From: Beroe forskalii | Lineage: Eukaryota > Ctenophora > Nuda > Beroida > Beroidae | Length of the DNA stretch: 64,000 nucleotides | Reading direction: 5' to 3' | NCBI GenBank assembly: GCA_011033025.1 | Contig: WFMF01000031.1 | Span: forward strand, 620,001-684,000 | Shown here: positions 21,861 to 35,200 of the stretch, piece by piece | Layout: each line of letters opens with the position of its first letter | Position numbering within the stretch: the first letter of the stretch is position 1 | Program-made: the position numbers and the translations under genes | The notes under the pieces: generated by a model | What the model saw: the letters and a program-made list of their open reading frames with translations, nothing else | Told to the model about the DNA's origin: nothing | Database searches by the model: none

Positions 21861-24800
21861 ATGACTCAACTCATGTTCTGACACTTTGTCTCCGGGTGGA
21901 TAAGTAAAATTAAACCAAAACTCTCAACTCATCCAACCCACTTTCTCCTGGTGGAAAATAAAATTAGTAATACTGGCTATACTATCACATACGTCGCAAT
22001 AGCAATGATATCCCGTCTAACTGCTACTGTCAACCTTTCCTTGACCCTAATATCACACAAACAAACAAACAGAAAATTTAACTAACCGTTCTGAAGAGAG
22101 AAGATGAGGAGATACAGCGTGGCAGGGGTGATGAAACACTGATGTGTTGCGTAGTACTCCTTCTGTCCACCAAAGTCCCACGTGTGGAAGGTAATAACCC
22201 TCCCACCCACCCCAAAGGGTTTCTTCATCGAATCACTCGCCATCACCTTGGTCTTGCTGATCTCTATACCTACAGTTGACACGTTCTTGCTGCTGACGTA
22301 GTCCTTCTGTAGTCGCCTGATGAGGGTGGTTTTACCCCTCGCCTCCCGCCCCACCACCACCAGCTTCATTTCGTAGAGAGGGCGGAGGGTGTAGAGCTTC
22401 TCTTTCAGATGTCCCAGGATACGGGAGGTTTTGGGGAGGTCTCCACAGAGGTGCTCAATGGGAGATACTCGGGATATCTCAAGGTGCTGGAGCTCTTCCA
22501 GCCGACCTGTAGGAGGGAGGGAGAAAGCACTAAGCAGGGAGAGACTTTTACAAAGTCGCATCTTATAAACGCAAATAAGAATTAGGAAATCCACTGAAAA
22601 TACTCAACGCGTTGTTGAGATAAAATTAATTTTCTATCAGTTAAGAGGGTCCCTTACCCAGTTCGTTTGGAACATCTGTAAACTTGCAGTCCTCTATTTC
22701 CAGATGCAGGAGACTCGTCATCGTACAAATACAACCTGAAAAAGAGATAGACCGTGAATTTTACGAAACTGTGAAGGTGAATATTGCAGAAGACGGTGTA
22801 ACGCTGGGAATGCCATAGAAAAACTCGGTGACAAAGAGAGTGACAACTTTTCGGCACCTGGGAATGTAGCAAAGAGGTTGTGCGACACTTTGAGGGTCTG
22901 GACGGCTGACTCTCTCATCTGATCAGGCAGGGAAGTGAGTTGGTTGCAGGACAGGTTGAGGGACTTGAGGGAGGGTGAGATGGCCAGGGTGGCTGGGAGG
23001 CGTTCTAAGGCGTTAGAGGAGGCGTTGAGAGAGGAGAGATAGGGCAGCTCGAACAGGGGCCGAGGGAGTTCTCTCAGGGCGTTGTTACTACACGAAAACT
23101 TGTGTAGGAACCTGGGGGAGGGAGAAGTCAAGAGACGCTTCAAAATGCGGCAGGATCTTGGTTCATGCAACGAAAGCTATAGGATTGGACGTTTGTCCAG
23201 TGTTGTTGTCAAATGCCCTGTATATCATAATTATGCGAAATTTTAAATTCGAGTTCGACCGAGATTGGGCTCATTACGGCTCACTACACCATTTAAGTCA
23301 ATAATATTCCAACCTGAGCTCTGCAATAGCCTCTGGAAGGAAAGGTCCGATCTGGTTGAAACCTATGTCCAGCTCCCTGAGGTGCTTGAGAGCCTCAGTC
23401 CGTGGCCACTTGTACGAGATGTAGGTGAGTCCTAGGCAGGTCCAGTCCACGATACGGTTAATGGGGTCGTGACGGGTCTCTAGCAGAGAGAATATGCAGT
23501 CCTCGGCTTCCTCGTCCGTGCCGTACATCTTATCTGAGAATATTAAGGGTGTGATAATCAATACAAGGGATATTAAGGGAATAGAATAGACGATATATTC
23601 TCTTATTTTTCTTTTTTAGAATAGCTTATCTGCAATTTTACAGTTATTATAGATGAATTCATTAAACTAAAATTTCTTCTTTTCTATTTTCTGATCATCA
23701 CCGTTTCTATTTTTCACCGTTTACATTTTCCACAGTTTCAATTTTCCATGTTATGTTTTTTCTGTGTTGATTCGGGACGAGTGAATTTGTGATATTTTTA
23801 TTATTATATTGTTATTACTATAAACTATCGATTTGTGGGCGGCAATCTTATTATAATTACCCTGATTTTGGCAATCAGATTCACATAATAGGTGGATTAG
23901 TGTTTCTGAGAAACGTTGGCGTCAATTCGGCGAAAATCGTATAGTGTAAACGTGTCAAGAAAACATTCCAGAAAACAGAAAACATTCTAGAAAACATTTT
24001 AGATAAAAAAAACCCGAGACATGAAATGGTCTATTCGCTGCAACTTTGTACTGTGTTTTATAGATTAAAATAAACGAGAATTGAAAAAGTTCAGCAAGAA
24101 CTGGGCATAGGTAAATGCATTTGGGTCGTTTCGTATTTCATTAAAAACCACAATGTGTGGATACTGTTCTAATAAAGATGCAATAAACCTGTCAAAACTT
24201 TATTGAATTTATCACTTTCTTCAGCAACCTATGGATCCAGAATATGGTCAAATATGGACAAATCAGGAATGACTTTCTTAATAAAATGTGCTGCACGACC
24301 ATGCTCCCGTACTTAACATTGGGGGTGGACTTTTCTCTATCCATTCCCCAGTAAGAAGAAGAAGAAGAAGTAGCTACCTCTACTTCTACCTATTGCACTC
24401 TTATCTTTTCCCTCATTTACAAGTCTGAGCGGGGGTCTCAGATCGAATGACGAGTGGAAGGAGAGCTGTGTGACGTCATCCCCTCGTTCCCCCTCGTCCA
24501 CATCTACTCCGCACTCCCTCATCACTCCCCCGGAGGTGGTCAGATTTCGCACTGCCTGGGAAGGGGTTAAGCAATAGTTGGTCATATTAAAACTGCAATA
24601 TTCGACCTGATATGAAATATCAACCTGATATAAAATATTAATCGGAATTAATAAAATAATGAGAAGATGGAAAAGATATTACCAATAATGAAAGCATATC
24701 AACACGTAACATTTAACAAATTGACAAATACACCCAAAGTTTAAAGTAGTACCTGAGTGTCCAGCATGAGACAGTGAGAACAGAGCATCAGGTAGGAGGC

Positions 24801-25377
24801 GGTGAGGGAGTGGCCGTTACGAGCCGCGCATGACATGTTGTCTGAGACCTGGCGAGCTCCAGACGCTATCAACACTTCGACTGCCTGGGGAGTAGAGAGG
24901 TGAGAGACCTGGCTGTATCAGCACTTCAACTGCCTGGGGGAATGGAGGGTTTTAGGAGTGATGGGAAGAATGGGAGGGTGAGGACATGGGGAGATGGAAT
25001 CATGACGGAGAGGGAAGGAGTGGGGGAAGGAGTATATTTCCACACCGTTGTGAACCGAAATATCACGAGCCGCAACTACGCCCTGCAACTACAAAGTGCA
25101 GGACACCAAGGTCTGCATGAGATCCATGCCCGTACCTGGCCAGCTGTTTTACATTCGCTGGAAAAGTAACAAACTTCAGAAAACAGTCATTCAATAACTC
25201 TTCCATTGGGGTCTAACCTTGATTTGGCCGTTGCAGGAGGCTTTGTTGAGACCTATTTCCAGCATAAAGTTTCCCTTATCTGGATCCTCTTTCAGCAGCT
25301 GTTTGATCTCCTCCACCATTCCTTTGGAACACGCGTAGAGGAACTCTGCGGAGATTCGTCATGATATCCACCCTAGA

Positions 25378-26201
25378 ACCCAACTAAAATAATGGCAGTC
25401 ACATGACGCTTGTATTGGTTGGTGTGACTGGGTGTGATACATGTATTGTCCTGCTAACATTACTACTGATACTCGTCACTCCTGTCCTAGTCACTGCATA
25501 CTAGTTACATTCGTATCATTCTTATTAGGTTCAGTCAACAGATGGAATCTCCCCGGTTTCGCACCATTGTAAATGTTCACTGAACATGATACGCACAGGG
25601 GAGTCTGGGTTAAAATAACCACTCAAATAAGCCTTTGAGTAGCAGTGAGTGAAATAGCAAGACCACCTATTTACATTTACAGATTTACATGCCCTGGTGA
25701 CAACCTTATATCCGCTCCACTTTGTTTACAAACCTCAGATAGTCGTGACGTTAGATTATGTAACTTGATCTGTGGAACTAACATAGTAAAGACACAATAA
25801 GAAAGGAAGTAAACATAAGAATCTTTCACACACAACCTGGAAGTATAAACATAAGAAGTAAACGTACCGTATCCGAAGAGCATGTCGATTATAGAAGAGG
25901 TTTTAGAGAAGAAGAGCTGTCTTACAACTGCCATCCGCGCAGTGTGGTTAGAGTTGTCTCGTAGGAAAGGGTCCGCATCATAATCTGTTAACTTCTGTAT
26001 GATGTCCAAGTGACCTGAAATCAGAAGACAGCACGTTACTATCTAACGGTCTATCATGCTAGCAATATTAAGATATTGCAGCTACAAAATCCGATAATCC
26101 GATAGATTCATGGAACATGTGAGTACTGAGTAGGGGGCCATCCATAAAGGACGTCCGCAATGAGGGGGAGGGGGAGTCTGGCCAATGCGGACGTATTAGA
26201 T
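25378..26201. other. Spacer of inverted duplication
   Basis: Unique sequence between the arms. It holds the minus-strand ankyrin exon 26014-25868. Both arm boundaries fall just upstream of the acceptor of the next ankyrin exon (25345 and 26234). No inverted-repeat ends or target duplications mark the turn-around point. Confidence 0.7.
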
Positions 26202-26233
26202 TCCAGGGTGGATATCATGTCAAATCTCCGCAG

Positions 26234-29200
26234 AGTTCCTGTACGCGTGTTCCAAAGGAATGGTGGAGGAGATTAAACAATTGCTAAAAGAGGATCCAGA
26301 CAAGGGAAACTTTATGCTGGAAATAGGTCTCAACAAAGCTTCCTGTAACGGCCAAATCAAGGTTAGACCCAATGGAAGATTAGAGTTATCATTGGTTTGG
26401 TCCGTGCATGGATCTCACGCGTACCTTGGTGCCCTAGCCTTTGTAGTTGTGCTGCCTGTTCGCAACGGTATGCAAATTCACTTCCCCATTCTTCTCATCA
26501 GTCCTTCAAACCCTCCCCATTCTTCCAACCACTCACTCCTAAAACCCTCTCTAGGCAGTTGATAGCATCAGCACCTCACCAAGTATCTCACCCTTCACTC
26601 TACTCCGCAGGCAGTCGAAGTGTTGATAGCGTCTGGAGCTCGCCAGGTCTCAGACAACATGTCATGCGCGGCTCGTAACGGCCACTCCCTCACCGCCTCC
26701 TACCTGATGCTCTGTTCTCACTGTCTCATGCTGGACACTCAGGTAGTTATTTCACTATGGGTGTGTTTGTCATTTTGTTAAATGTTACGTGTTGGTATCC
26801 TTTTATTATAATATATTTTCTTGATGTGATTAATTTTGATTTTACACATTAATATTTTATATCAGGTCGGACATTGAAGTTGTAATATAACCAACTATTG
26901 CTTAAAGGGGTTCTCTGGTATAGAATTGACTTTATATGAAATTGAAATCATTATGATTTTATCATATCTCACCTTACACGTAATAAAATGTTGAAATCCC
27001 CATCCCTCTATCTTTATTATTTCGCGAGTTATTGCGGTTTAAAATTTAGCGCGATGACGTCACTCCAGCACCAACATGTTGTCGCGCAGTGTTATATTAC
27101 AGGTGAAACAGCTTATTGTACTATTGTAGTGGGAAATAGGTGTGAAATCTGGTGAAATTGTTAAGCTTTTAGCATGCTTATATAGTATTTCATCCTAGTT
27201 CATGGACGGAATTTACTACTTTTCACCTTAGGTTTGGATGATTTTCCAAATTATACATTTTGAAGCGGTTTAATTCATCATGATTGACTAAATATGATAA
27301 TTGATACTATTACTACGTACAAATCATAATGCATATTCACAGTAATATTAACATAGGTATAGTAACGCACTTCTACATGGACAATGAACAGTGAAAAGAT
27401 ATCAGAGTAAACCAAATGTCTTATGAACTGTTGCTGGAATCCAGATTCCGGACTGATGTTAGAGGGAACTGTTGTCAGAGTTTACACTCTTGTTTGAATG
27501 GTTGTTGGAATCCAGACTGGTGTCAAAATGAACTTTTTGTCATTTGAGTGAACACTGATCGCTTGTTGGAATCCGGACTTGAGTCAGAGTGAACTGTTGT
27601 CAAAGCAACTGAGTGAACACTGAAGGTTGTTGGAATCCAGACTGGTGTCAGGGTGAATTAGTGTCAGAGCCACTCTCGCACTTATTCACTCTGGCACCAA
27701 TGGAAGCTAACACTGAACTGATGTTGGAATCAGGAATGGTGTCAGAGTGATCAGTGAATTGGTGTCCGAGTGATCACTGAGCTGTTGTTTGAATCCGGAC
27801 TAGTGTCAGATTGAATTGATGTTAGAGTAGACTGGCGTAAGTCATAAAACAACGCAAACTCGGCCTCGGCTACGAACTTGAACTCGGTCGTTTACTGTTG
27901 TTAGAGTGAACTGGTGTTAGAAGAAACAATGAACCTACTTCGGAATCGGCTAGAATGGGAATTAATATAGATTCAGAGTGAACATGTACTATAGTCGGTA
28001 AGATAAGACCGGAGTGGACTTGTGTCAGAGTATAAAACTTGTTTAAACCGGGACTATTTTCATGAATTCATGAGCCAGAGTGTTCGGTGTTAGAGAGGAC
28101 AGGTCCTACATTGCACTCTTTTCAGAACTGAAACTTGTCAAAACTTGTTAAAAAGTGAATTTTAGTCGGACTGAACAGTTGTCAAAATATAATTGAACTG
28201 GTCGACCGGTATTACGGTAAGAAGGAACTTAGAGTAAATCGCTACTGAAGAGTGACGAGTTTTACTTTCAGAATGAACTGAAGTCAGATCAAATAAGGGG
28301 GTGAGTGAAGGTATCTCTTTGTTCTGATGCCTTAAAGTACTGATTTCACAATGAAAACTGTCAGAATTTACTGCAGGCAAGATGGGCTCATTTCCCATCC
28401 TATTGTCCCAAAATGAATGCATAAATAGTTGAGTGTATCAATTAACTAACATATCTAATCAGCAAAAAATCATTTAAAAAGAAAATAAGAAAACTAAGAG
28501 TGAAGCAAACAATAAAAGTAATGTGGGAAATACCAATTTCATCACGTATTTTAATAGCGCGCATAGCAGTCAGTTGCGGTCTGGTGCAGTAGTGACGTCA
28601 TCGCGCCGTAACATAAAGGTGCGATATCTCGCGATAGGAGGCACCTAGAAACATGGGAATTTCACCATGATTATTGTTACAGAAATAATTAATAAATTGG
28701 ATCATGAAAAATAGCACTTTTTCTGGAGCAGAGAACCCCTTTAATTCCTGTGTAACCCCTTCCCAGGCAGTTAAATTCCTGTTTAATTCTTTTTTAACCC
28801 CTTCCCAGGCAGTGCGAAATCTGACCACCTCCGGGGGAGTGATGAGGGAGTGTGGAGTGGATGTGGACGAGGGGGAACGAGGGGATGACGTCACACAGCT
28901 CTCCTTCCACTCGTCCTTCGATCTGAGACCCCCTCTACGACTTGTAAATGAGGGAAAAGGTGAGAGTGCAATAGGTAGAAGTACAGGTAGCTACTTCTTC
29001 TTCTTCTTACTGGGGAATGGTTGGGGAAAAGTCCACCCCCAATGTTCAGTACGGGAGCATGATCGTGCAGCACATTTTCATTATGAAAGTCATTCCTGAT
29101 TTGACCCTATTTGACCATATTCTGGATCCATAGGTTGCTGAAGAAAGTGATAAATTCAATTAAGTTTTGACAGGTTTATTGCATCTTTATTAAAACAGTA

Positions 29201-32200
29201 TTCACAAATTGTGGTTTTTAATGAAATACGAAACGACCCAAATGCATTTACCTATGCCCAGTTCTTGCTGAACTGTTTTAATTCTTGTTTATTTTATTCT
29301 ATAAACACAGTACTAAGTTGCAGCGAATAGACAATTTCATGTCTCGGAGGTTTTTTTTTTTAGTAATTTTATATCTGAAATGTTTTCTAGAATGTTTTCT
29401 GGAATGTTTCTTGACACGTTTGCACTATACGATTTTCGCCGAATCGACCGCTAACTTTTCTCAGAAACACTAATCCACCTATTATCTGAATCTAATTGCC
29501 AAAAGCAGGGTAATTTTAATAGGATTGCCGCCCACAAATCGATAGTTTATTGCAATAACAAGAAAAATTCACTCGTCCCGAATCAACACAGAAAGAAATA
29601 GAATGGAAAATCGAAACTGTGGAAAATGGAAACGGTGTAAAATAGAAACGTTGATAATCAAGACATAGAAAAGAAGAAATTGTAGTCTAATGAATTCATC
29701 GAGAATAACTGTAATATTGCAGATAAGCTATTATAAAAAATCAAAGGAAGGGAATATATCGTCTATTCTATTCCCTTAATATTCCCTTTATTGTTCATTA
29801 CTACTCTAGTAGCCAGCTGCAGATGTGTATGCATTTCATTGCCCAGAATTTTTGACTGTTCCAGGTCGTTCTTCAGGCAATTCTGGACCAGAATCATCTA
29901 GGTACATAAAATGTATCGCTATTCACATGCCTGTGGGGCCACGCCCATGCCATGCCCTTATCGCGTATGGTAAAATTCATATCTCGGCCCAGGAAGGTCG
30001 TAGAGACTTCGTTTTTTAGCTCAAACAAACCGCAATGGCCATGTTTATATTCGACTTGTTAATAAACATGCCATAAAATACTCAGAAAAAAGTTATGGAC
30101 GAAAAACTGATTTTTGGACCATCGCGAGCCATGTATTTGATGATTTTTGTATCTCGGCCCAAGATGGTCACTTTACAGACTTTGTTTTCAGCTCAATAGA
30201 ACCACAATGGCCACGTTTATATACAATTTGTCAATCGAAATATGCTCAAAAGTTCCCAGAAATACAGAAATGGGCGAAAACTGGTATTCTAACCATGTGT
30301 GGGACGAAGGATTTTTGTATGGATGTACCCGCTCAAAATTAGCTAAAGATTATATGCGAATACTTTGAATCATGTTTTTGTGCATGCAATCAAAGCCCAT
30401 TCTGCTAATGCTCCACAGTGTAACAATGTAAATTGCACAATCTTCCTTGATGATTTGTATATTTTCATCTATATACATATGGAAGTGCTGAAATATGATT
30501 AGCAATCAACCGTGACCCAAAAGTTGGTAGGAAAACAGTGAAATGCAAAAAATAGAATAAACTAAAAGACATAAATATTACCACACCCCTAAGTGAGCCT
30601 ACCACACTCCTATGTAAGCCTATCACACCCCTAAGTAAGCCTATCACACCCCTAAGTAAGCCTATAGCACCCCAAAGTAAGCCTATCACACCCCTATTAA
30701 GGCTACCACACTTCTAGGTAAGCCTATCACACTCCTAAGTAAGCCTATCACACTCCTAAGTAAGCCTATCACACTCCTAAGTAAGCCTATCACACTCCTA
30801 AGTTAGCCTATCACACCCCTAAGTTAGCCTATCGCACCCCTAAGTAAGCCTATCACACCCCTAAGTAAGCCTATCACACACCTAAATAAGCGTATCATAC
30901 CCCTAAGACAGCCTATCACACTCCTAAGTAAGCCTATCACACTCCTAACTAAGCCTATCACACTCCCAAGTAAGCCTATCACACCCCTAAGTAAGAATTT
31001 CACACTTTTAAGTAAGCCTATCACACCCATAAGTAAGCCAATCACATCCCTAAGTAAGCCTTTCACATCTCTAAGTAAGCCTATCACACCCCTATTAAGT
31101 AAGACTATCACACTCCAAAGTAAGCCTATCACACCCCTAAGTTAGCCTTTCACACTCCTAAGTAAGCCTATCACACTCCTAAGTAAGCCTATCACAACCC
31201 TAAGCAAGCCTGTCACACCCCTAAGTTAGCCTTTCACACTCCTAAGTAAGCCTGTCACACCCCTAACTAAGCCTATCACTCTCCTAAGTAAGTCTATCAC
31301 ACTCCTAAGTTAGCCTATCACACCCTAAGTAAGTCTATCACACCCCTAAGTAAGCCTATCACAACCCTAAGTAAGCCTATCACACCCCTAACTAAGCCTA
31401 TCACTCTCCTAAGTAAGTCTATCACACTCCTAAGTTAGCCTATCACACCCTAAGTAAGCCTATCACACCCATAAGTAAGCCTATCATACCCCTATGTTAG
31501 CCTATCACACCCCTAACTAAGCCTATCAATCTTCTAAGTAAGTCTATCACACCCTAAGTAAGCCTACCACACCCCTTAGTAACTAAGTAATTCTATCATA
31601 CCCCTAAGTTAGCCTATCACACTCCCAAGTAAGCCTATCACACCCCTAAGTAAGAATTTCACACTTTTAAGTAAGCCTATCACACCCCAAAGTAAGCCAA
31701 TCACATCCCTAAGTAAGCCTTTCACATCTCTAAGTAAGCCTATCACACCCCTATTAAGTAAGACTATCACACTCCAAAGTAAGCCTATCACACCCCTAAG
31801 TTAGCCTTTCACACTCCTTAGTAAGCCTATCACACTCCTAAGTTAGCCTATCACACCCCTAAGTAAGCCTATCACAACCCTAAGCAAGCCTGTCACACCC
31901 CTAAGTAAGCCTATCACTCTCCTAAGTAAGTCTATCACACTCCTAAGTTAGCCTATCACACCCTAAGTAAGCCTATCACACTCCTAAGTAAGCCTATCAC
32001 ACTCCTAAGTAAGCCTATCACACCCCTAGGTAAGCATATCACACTTCTAAGTAAGCCAATCACACCTCTAAGTTAGCCTATCACACCCCTAAGTAGGCCT
32101 ATCACACTCCTCAGTTACCCTCTTAACCTGAAATTTATGGTCAATCCTAAGGTAAAGCATGGGGAATCCCTTAAAAATAAGTGGTTTTGCTGAGGGATCC

Positions 32201-35200
32201 CCTCTATTTTTAAGGGTTTCCTTTTCTATTATTAAGGATTCCCTCATTTTTAAAGCAATTCCCCCAAAAACACACTATGTTTTACTACATGTCTTCTTGA
32301 CGATCTACTTCGGTACTGCAAGCATATTTCCGATCTCGAGATGGCTTGTTCACACAAGCATTGATGCCTTGGTGCCAAGAAACCATAATTTTGAGTTCAA
32401 ACACTAAATTCTCCAGGAGTTGCCACCAGTTTCAAGGGAAAAGGTCATTTTTCAAGGAAAATCATTAACTTCTGCATACGGGTCATTAACTTTTAACTGC
32501 CCAGATATTCTCGATTTTGTTCCTAGAAGCTTTCAATCTCATCTTATGTAAGACCAACTTTGACCATCATACTGACTAGAGTCACCAAATTTGAAAGTGG
32601 AATATGACTAGTCTGTCTTGATCCTTTTCACTTGATTGACGTTTGGTCAGTCTATGGTGGTATTTTCTTCTTTCGTGAGTCAAGATCAACCATTAATAAA
32701 ACTGAATATGTATCAAAATGTATAACTGAAATTTTTCACTGAGTGTACTGACGAATTGCTGATTATGGAAGCCATGTAGAAATTAAGTTCTTTTGAACTA
32801 TTAAAATAACTAGTAACAAAGTTGAATTATTTCAATATTATCAGTTCTACAGATTTCAGATGAAAAATCTATTGAAGTCCCCAACTGTTTCTAGCATCAA
32901 AACAGGTCAGTTTTGAAATTTTTGAATCTGTCAGAAATACCAACCTAAAAACGTGTCCTTGTGGTAATTCAAATTAGATATATCCTTTGATACATGTCCC
33001 ACGCATGGATGAAATACCAGTTTTGGCCCATTTCTGTACATCTGGGAACTTTTGAGCATATTTCGATTGACAAATTGTATATAAACGTGGCCATTGTGGT
33101 TCTATTGAGCTGAAAACAAAGTCTGTGCGACCATCTTGGGCCGAGATACAAAAATCATCAAATACATGGCTCGCGTATGGTCCAAAAATCAGTTTTTCGT
33201 CCATAACTTTTTTCTGAGCATTTTATGGCATCTGTTTATTAACAAGTCGAATATAAACATGGCCATTGCGGTTTGTTTGAGCTAAAAACGAAGTCTCTAC
33301 GACCTTCCTGGGCCGAGATATGAATTTTACTCATACACGCATAAGGGCGTGGCATGGGCGTGGCCCCACAGGCATGTGAATAGCGATACATTTTATGTAC
33401 CTAGATGATTCTGGTCCAGAATTGCCTGAAGAACAACCTGGAACGGTCAAAAATTCTGGGCAATGAAATGCATACACATCTGCAGCTGGCTACTCTAGTA
33501 TACATTCCCAATAAATCTCAGATAAGATGTACGGCACGGACGAGGAAGCCGAGGACTGCATATTCTCTCTGCTAGAGACCCGTCACGACCCCATTAACCG
33601 TATCGTGGACTGGACCTGCCTAGGACTCACTTACATCTCGTACAAGTGGCCGCGGACGGAGGCTCTTAAGCACCTCAGGGAGCTGGACATCGGGTTTAAC
33701 CAGATCGGTCCTTTCCTTCCGGAGGCTATTGCAGAGCTCAGGTGGGTATTATTTAGTTAAATGCTGACTTCAGACCTTTTCATCCTTCACTCTCAGCTGT
33801 CGACGATAATCACATGATTTTCCAAAGCCTCTCATGATAACTCTCTCGTATCAGTTATCAACCTCTTGGTTTGACTTCCCCCTCCCCTAGGTTCCTGCAC
33901 AAGTTCTCGTGCAGTAACAACGCCCTAAGAGAACTCCCTCGGCCCCTGTTCGAACTACCCTACCTCTCCTCCCTCAACGCCTCCTCTAACGCTCTAGAGC
34001 GCCTCCCAGCCACCCTGGCCATCTCACCCTCCCTCAAATCCCTCAACCTATCCTGCAACCAGCTCACTTCCCTGCCTGATCAGATGCGGGAGTCAGCCGT
34101 GCAGACCCTCAAAGTGTCTCACAACCTATTCGCTACCTTCCCAGGTGACGAAATCATGGAGTGATGCCAAGTATTTCGCTGGTTGATGTTACTTTAACTG
34201 ATGACAATCTACAACTTCATTCGCAGGCGATAGTCGGCTTGATGTACACCATTCAGAACGCATAAGATTGTTTCATTGGCTAAGGATTGTTTTGGGAAAA
34301 TTCTATCGTATGCAACATTAACCCAACGCAGTCCTCAATAATTCACGCTGTATCTGCTTCCCAGGTTGTATTTGTACGATGACAAGTCTACTTCACTTGG
34401 AGATTGAAGATTGCAAGTTTACAGATGTTCCAAACGAACTCGGTAAGGGACCCTTTTAACTGATATAAAATCAATTTTGTCTCAACAGCGCGTTTCGAAA
34501 ATTTTCAGCGGATGTATTGTTCAATTTTGTTGATTTCCTATATGCTCCTTTGTAAAATCTGACTCTAGTAAACGTTCCTCTAATAACCCTGCTTACCCCC
34601 GCCCTCCCACAGGTCGGTTGGAAGAGCTCCAACACCTCGAGATATCCCGGGTATCTCCCATCGAGCACCTCTGTGGGGACCTCCCCAAGACCTCCCGGAT
34701 CCTGGGACACCTCAAAGAGAAGCTCTACACCCTCCGACCCCTCTACGAGATGAAGCTGGTGGTAGTGGGGCGGGAGGCGAGGGGTAAAACCACTCTCATC
34801 AGGCGGCTACAGAAGGACTATGTGAGCAGCAAGAACGTGTCAACTGTGGGCATAGAGATAAGCAAGACCAAAGTGATGGCGAGTGATTCGATGAAGAAGC
34901 CCTTTGGGGTGGGAGGGAGGGTTATTACCTTCCACACGTGGGACTTTGGAGGACAAAAGGAGTACTACGCCACGCACCAGTGTTTTATTACTCCTGCCAC
35001 GCTCTACCTCCTCATCTTCTCTCTTCAAAACGGTTCGTTTGCGTAATATTAGGGCTCTGCTTATTTACTCCAAGGAAAGGTTGACAGTGGCAGTTAGACG
35101 GGATATCATTGCTCTTGCGACGTATGTGATAGTATAGCCAGGACAACTAATTTTCTTTTCCATCAGGAGAAAGTGGGTTGGATGAGCTGAGAGTTTGGTT

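Larger units (their letters stand above)
16029..25377 (-). repeat. Left arm of giant inverted duplication
   Basis: Homologous in reverse orientation to 26202-39406. Homology is easy to follow through exons and introns. It starts at AGCTCCTTGTGTGG (16029), whose complement is followed at 39406 by the LINE 3' end, and runs inward to CATGATATCCACCCT at about 25377. Arm-specific insertions and rearrangements are listed separately. The spacer between the arms is only about 0.8 kb. Confidence 0.95.
19299..26014 (-). pseudogene. LRRK 5' exons, left-arm copy with three lesions
   Basis: Minus-strand exons: 26014-25868 (ankyrin, lies in the spacer, single copy), 25345-25218, 24884-24753, 24555-24405, 23533-23314, 23111-22858, 22735-22658, 22506-22087 (ROC), remnant 21947 to about 21875, 21199-21042, 20904-20808 and 19456-19299 (COR). 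Apart from the lesions they encode the same residues as the right arm. Lesions: (1) the donor after 24405 reads AAAAG|ATAAGAG, where the right arm has AAAAG|GTGAGAG; (2) the exon after ROC starts normally (GAGAAAGTGGG) but about 60 nt, including the G4-like GTYLD segment, is replaced by unrelated sequence with stops; (3) the last COR exon is 158 nt versus 159, shifting the frame. These exons are collinear with the intact 3' half at 11510-6843, so the linked gene as assembled should not make a full-length protein. Exon 26014-25868 (GHLDIIQKLTDYDADPFL) has no right-arm partner. Confidence 0.85.

Noticed and set aside
30465-31791. Minus-strand open frames with repeating GVIGLLR peptides
   Set aside because: They arise from a 21-bp satellite whose unit length is a multiple of three; no start context, domain or splice support.
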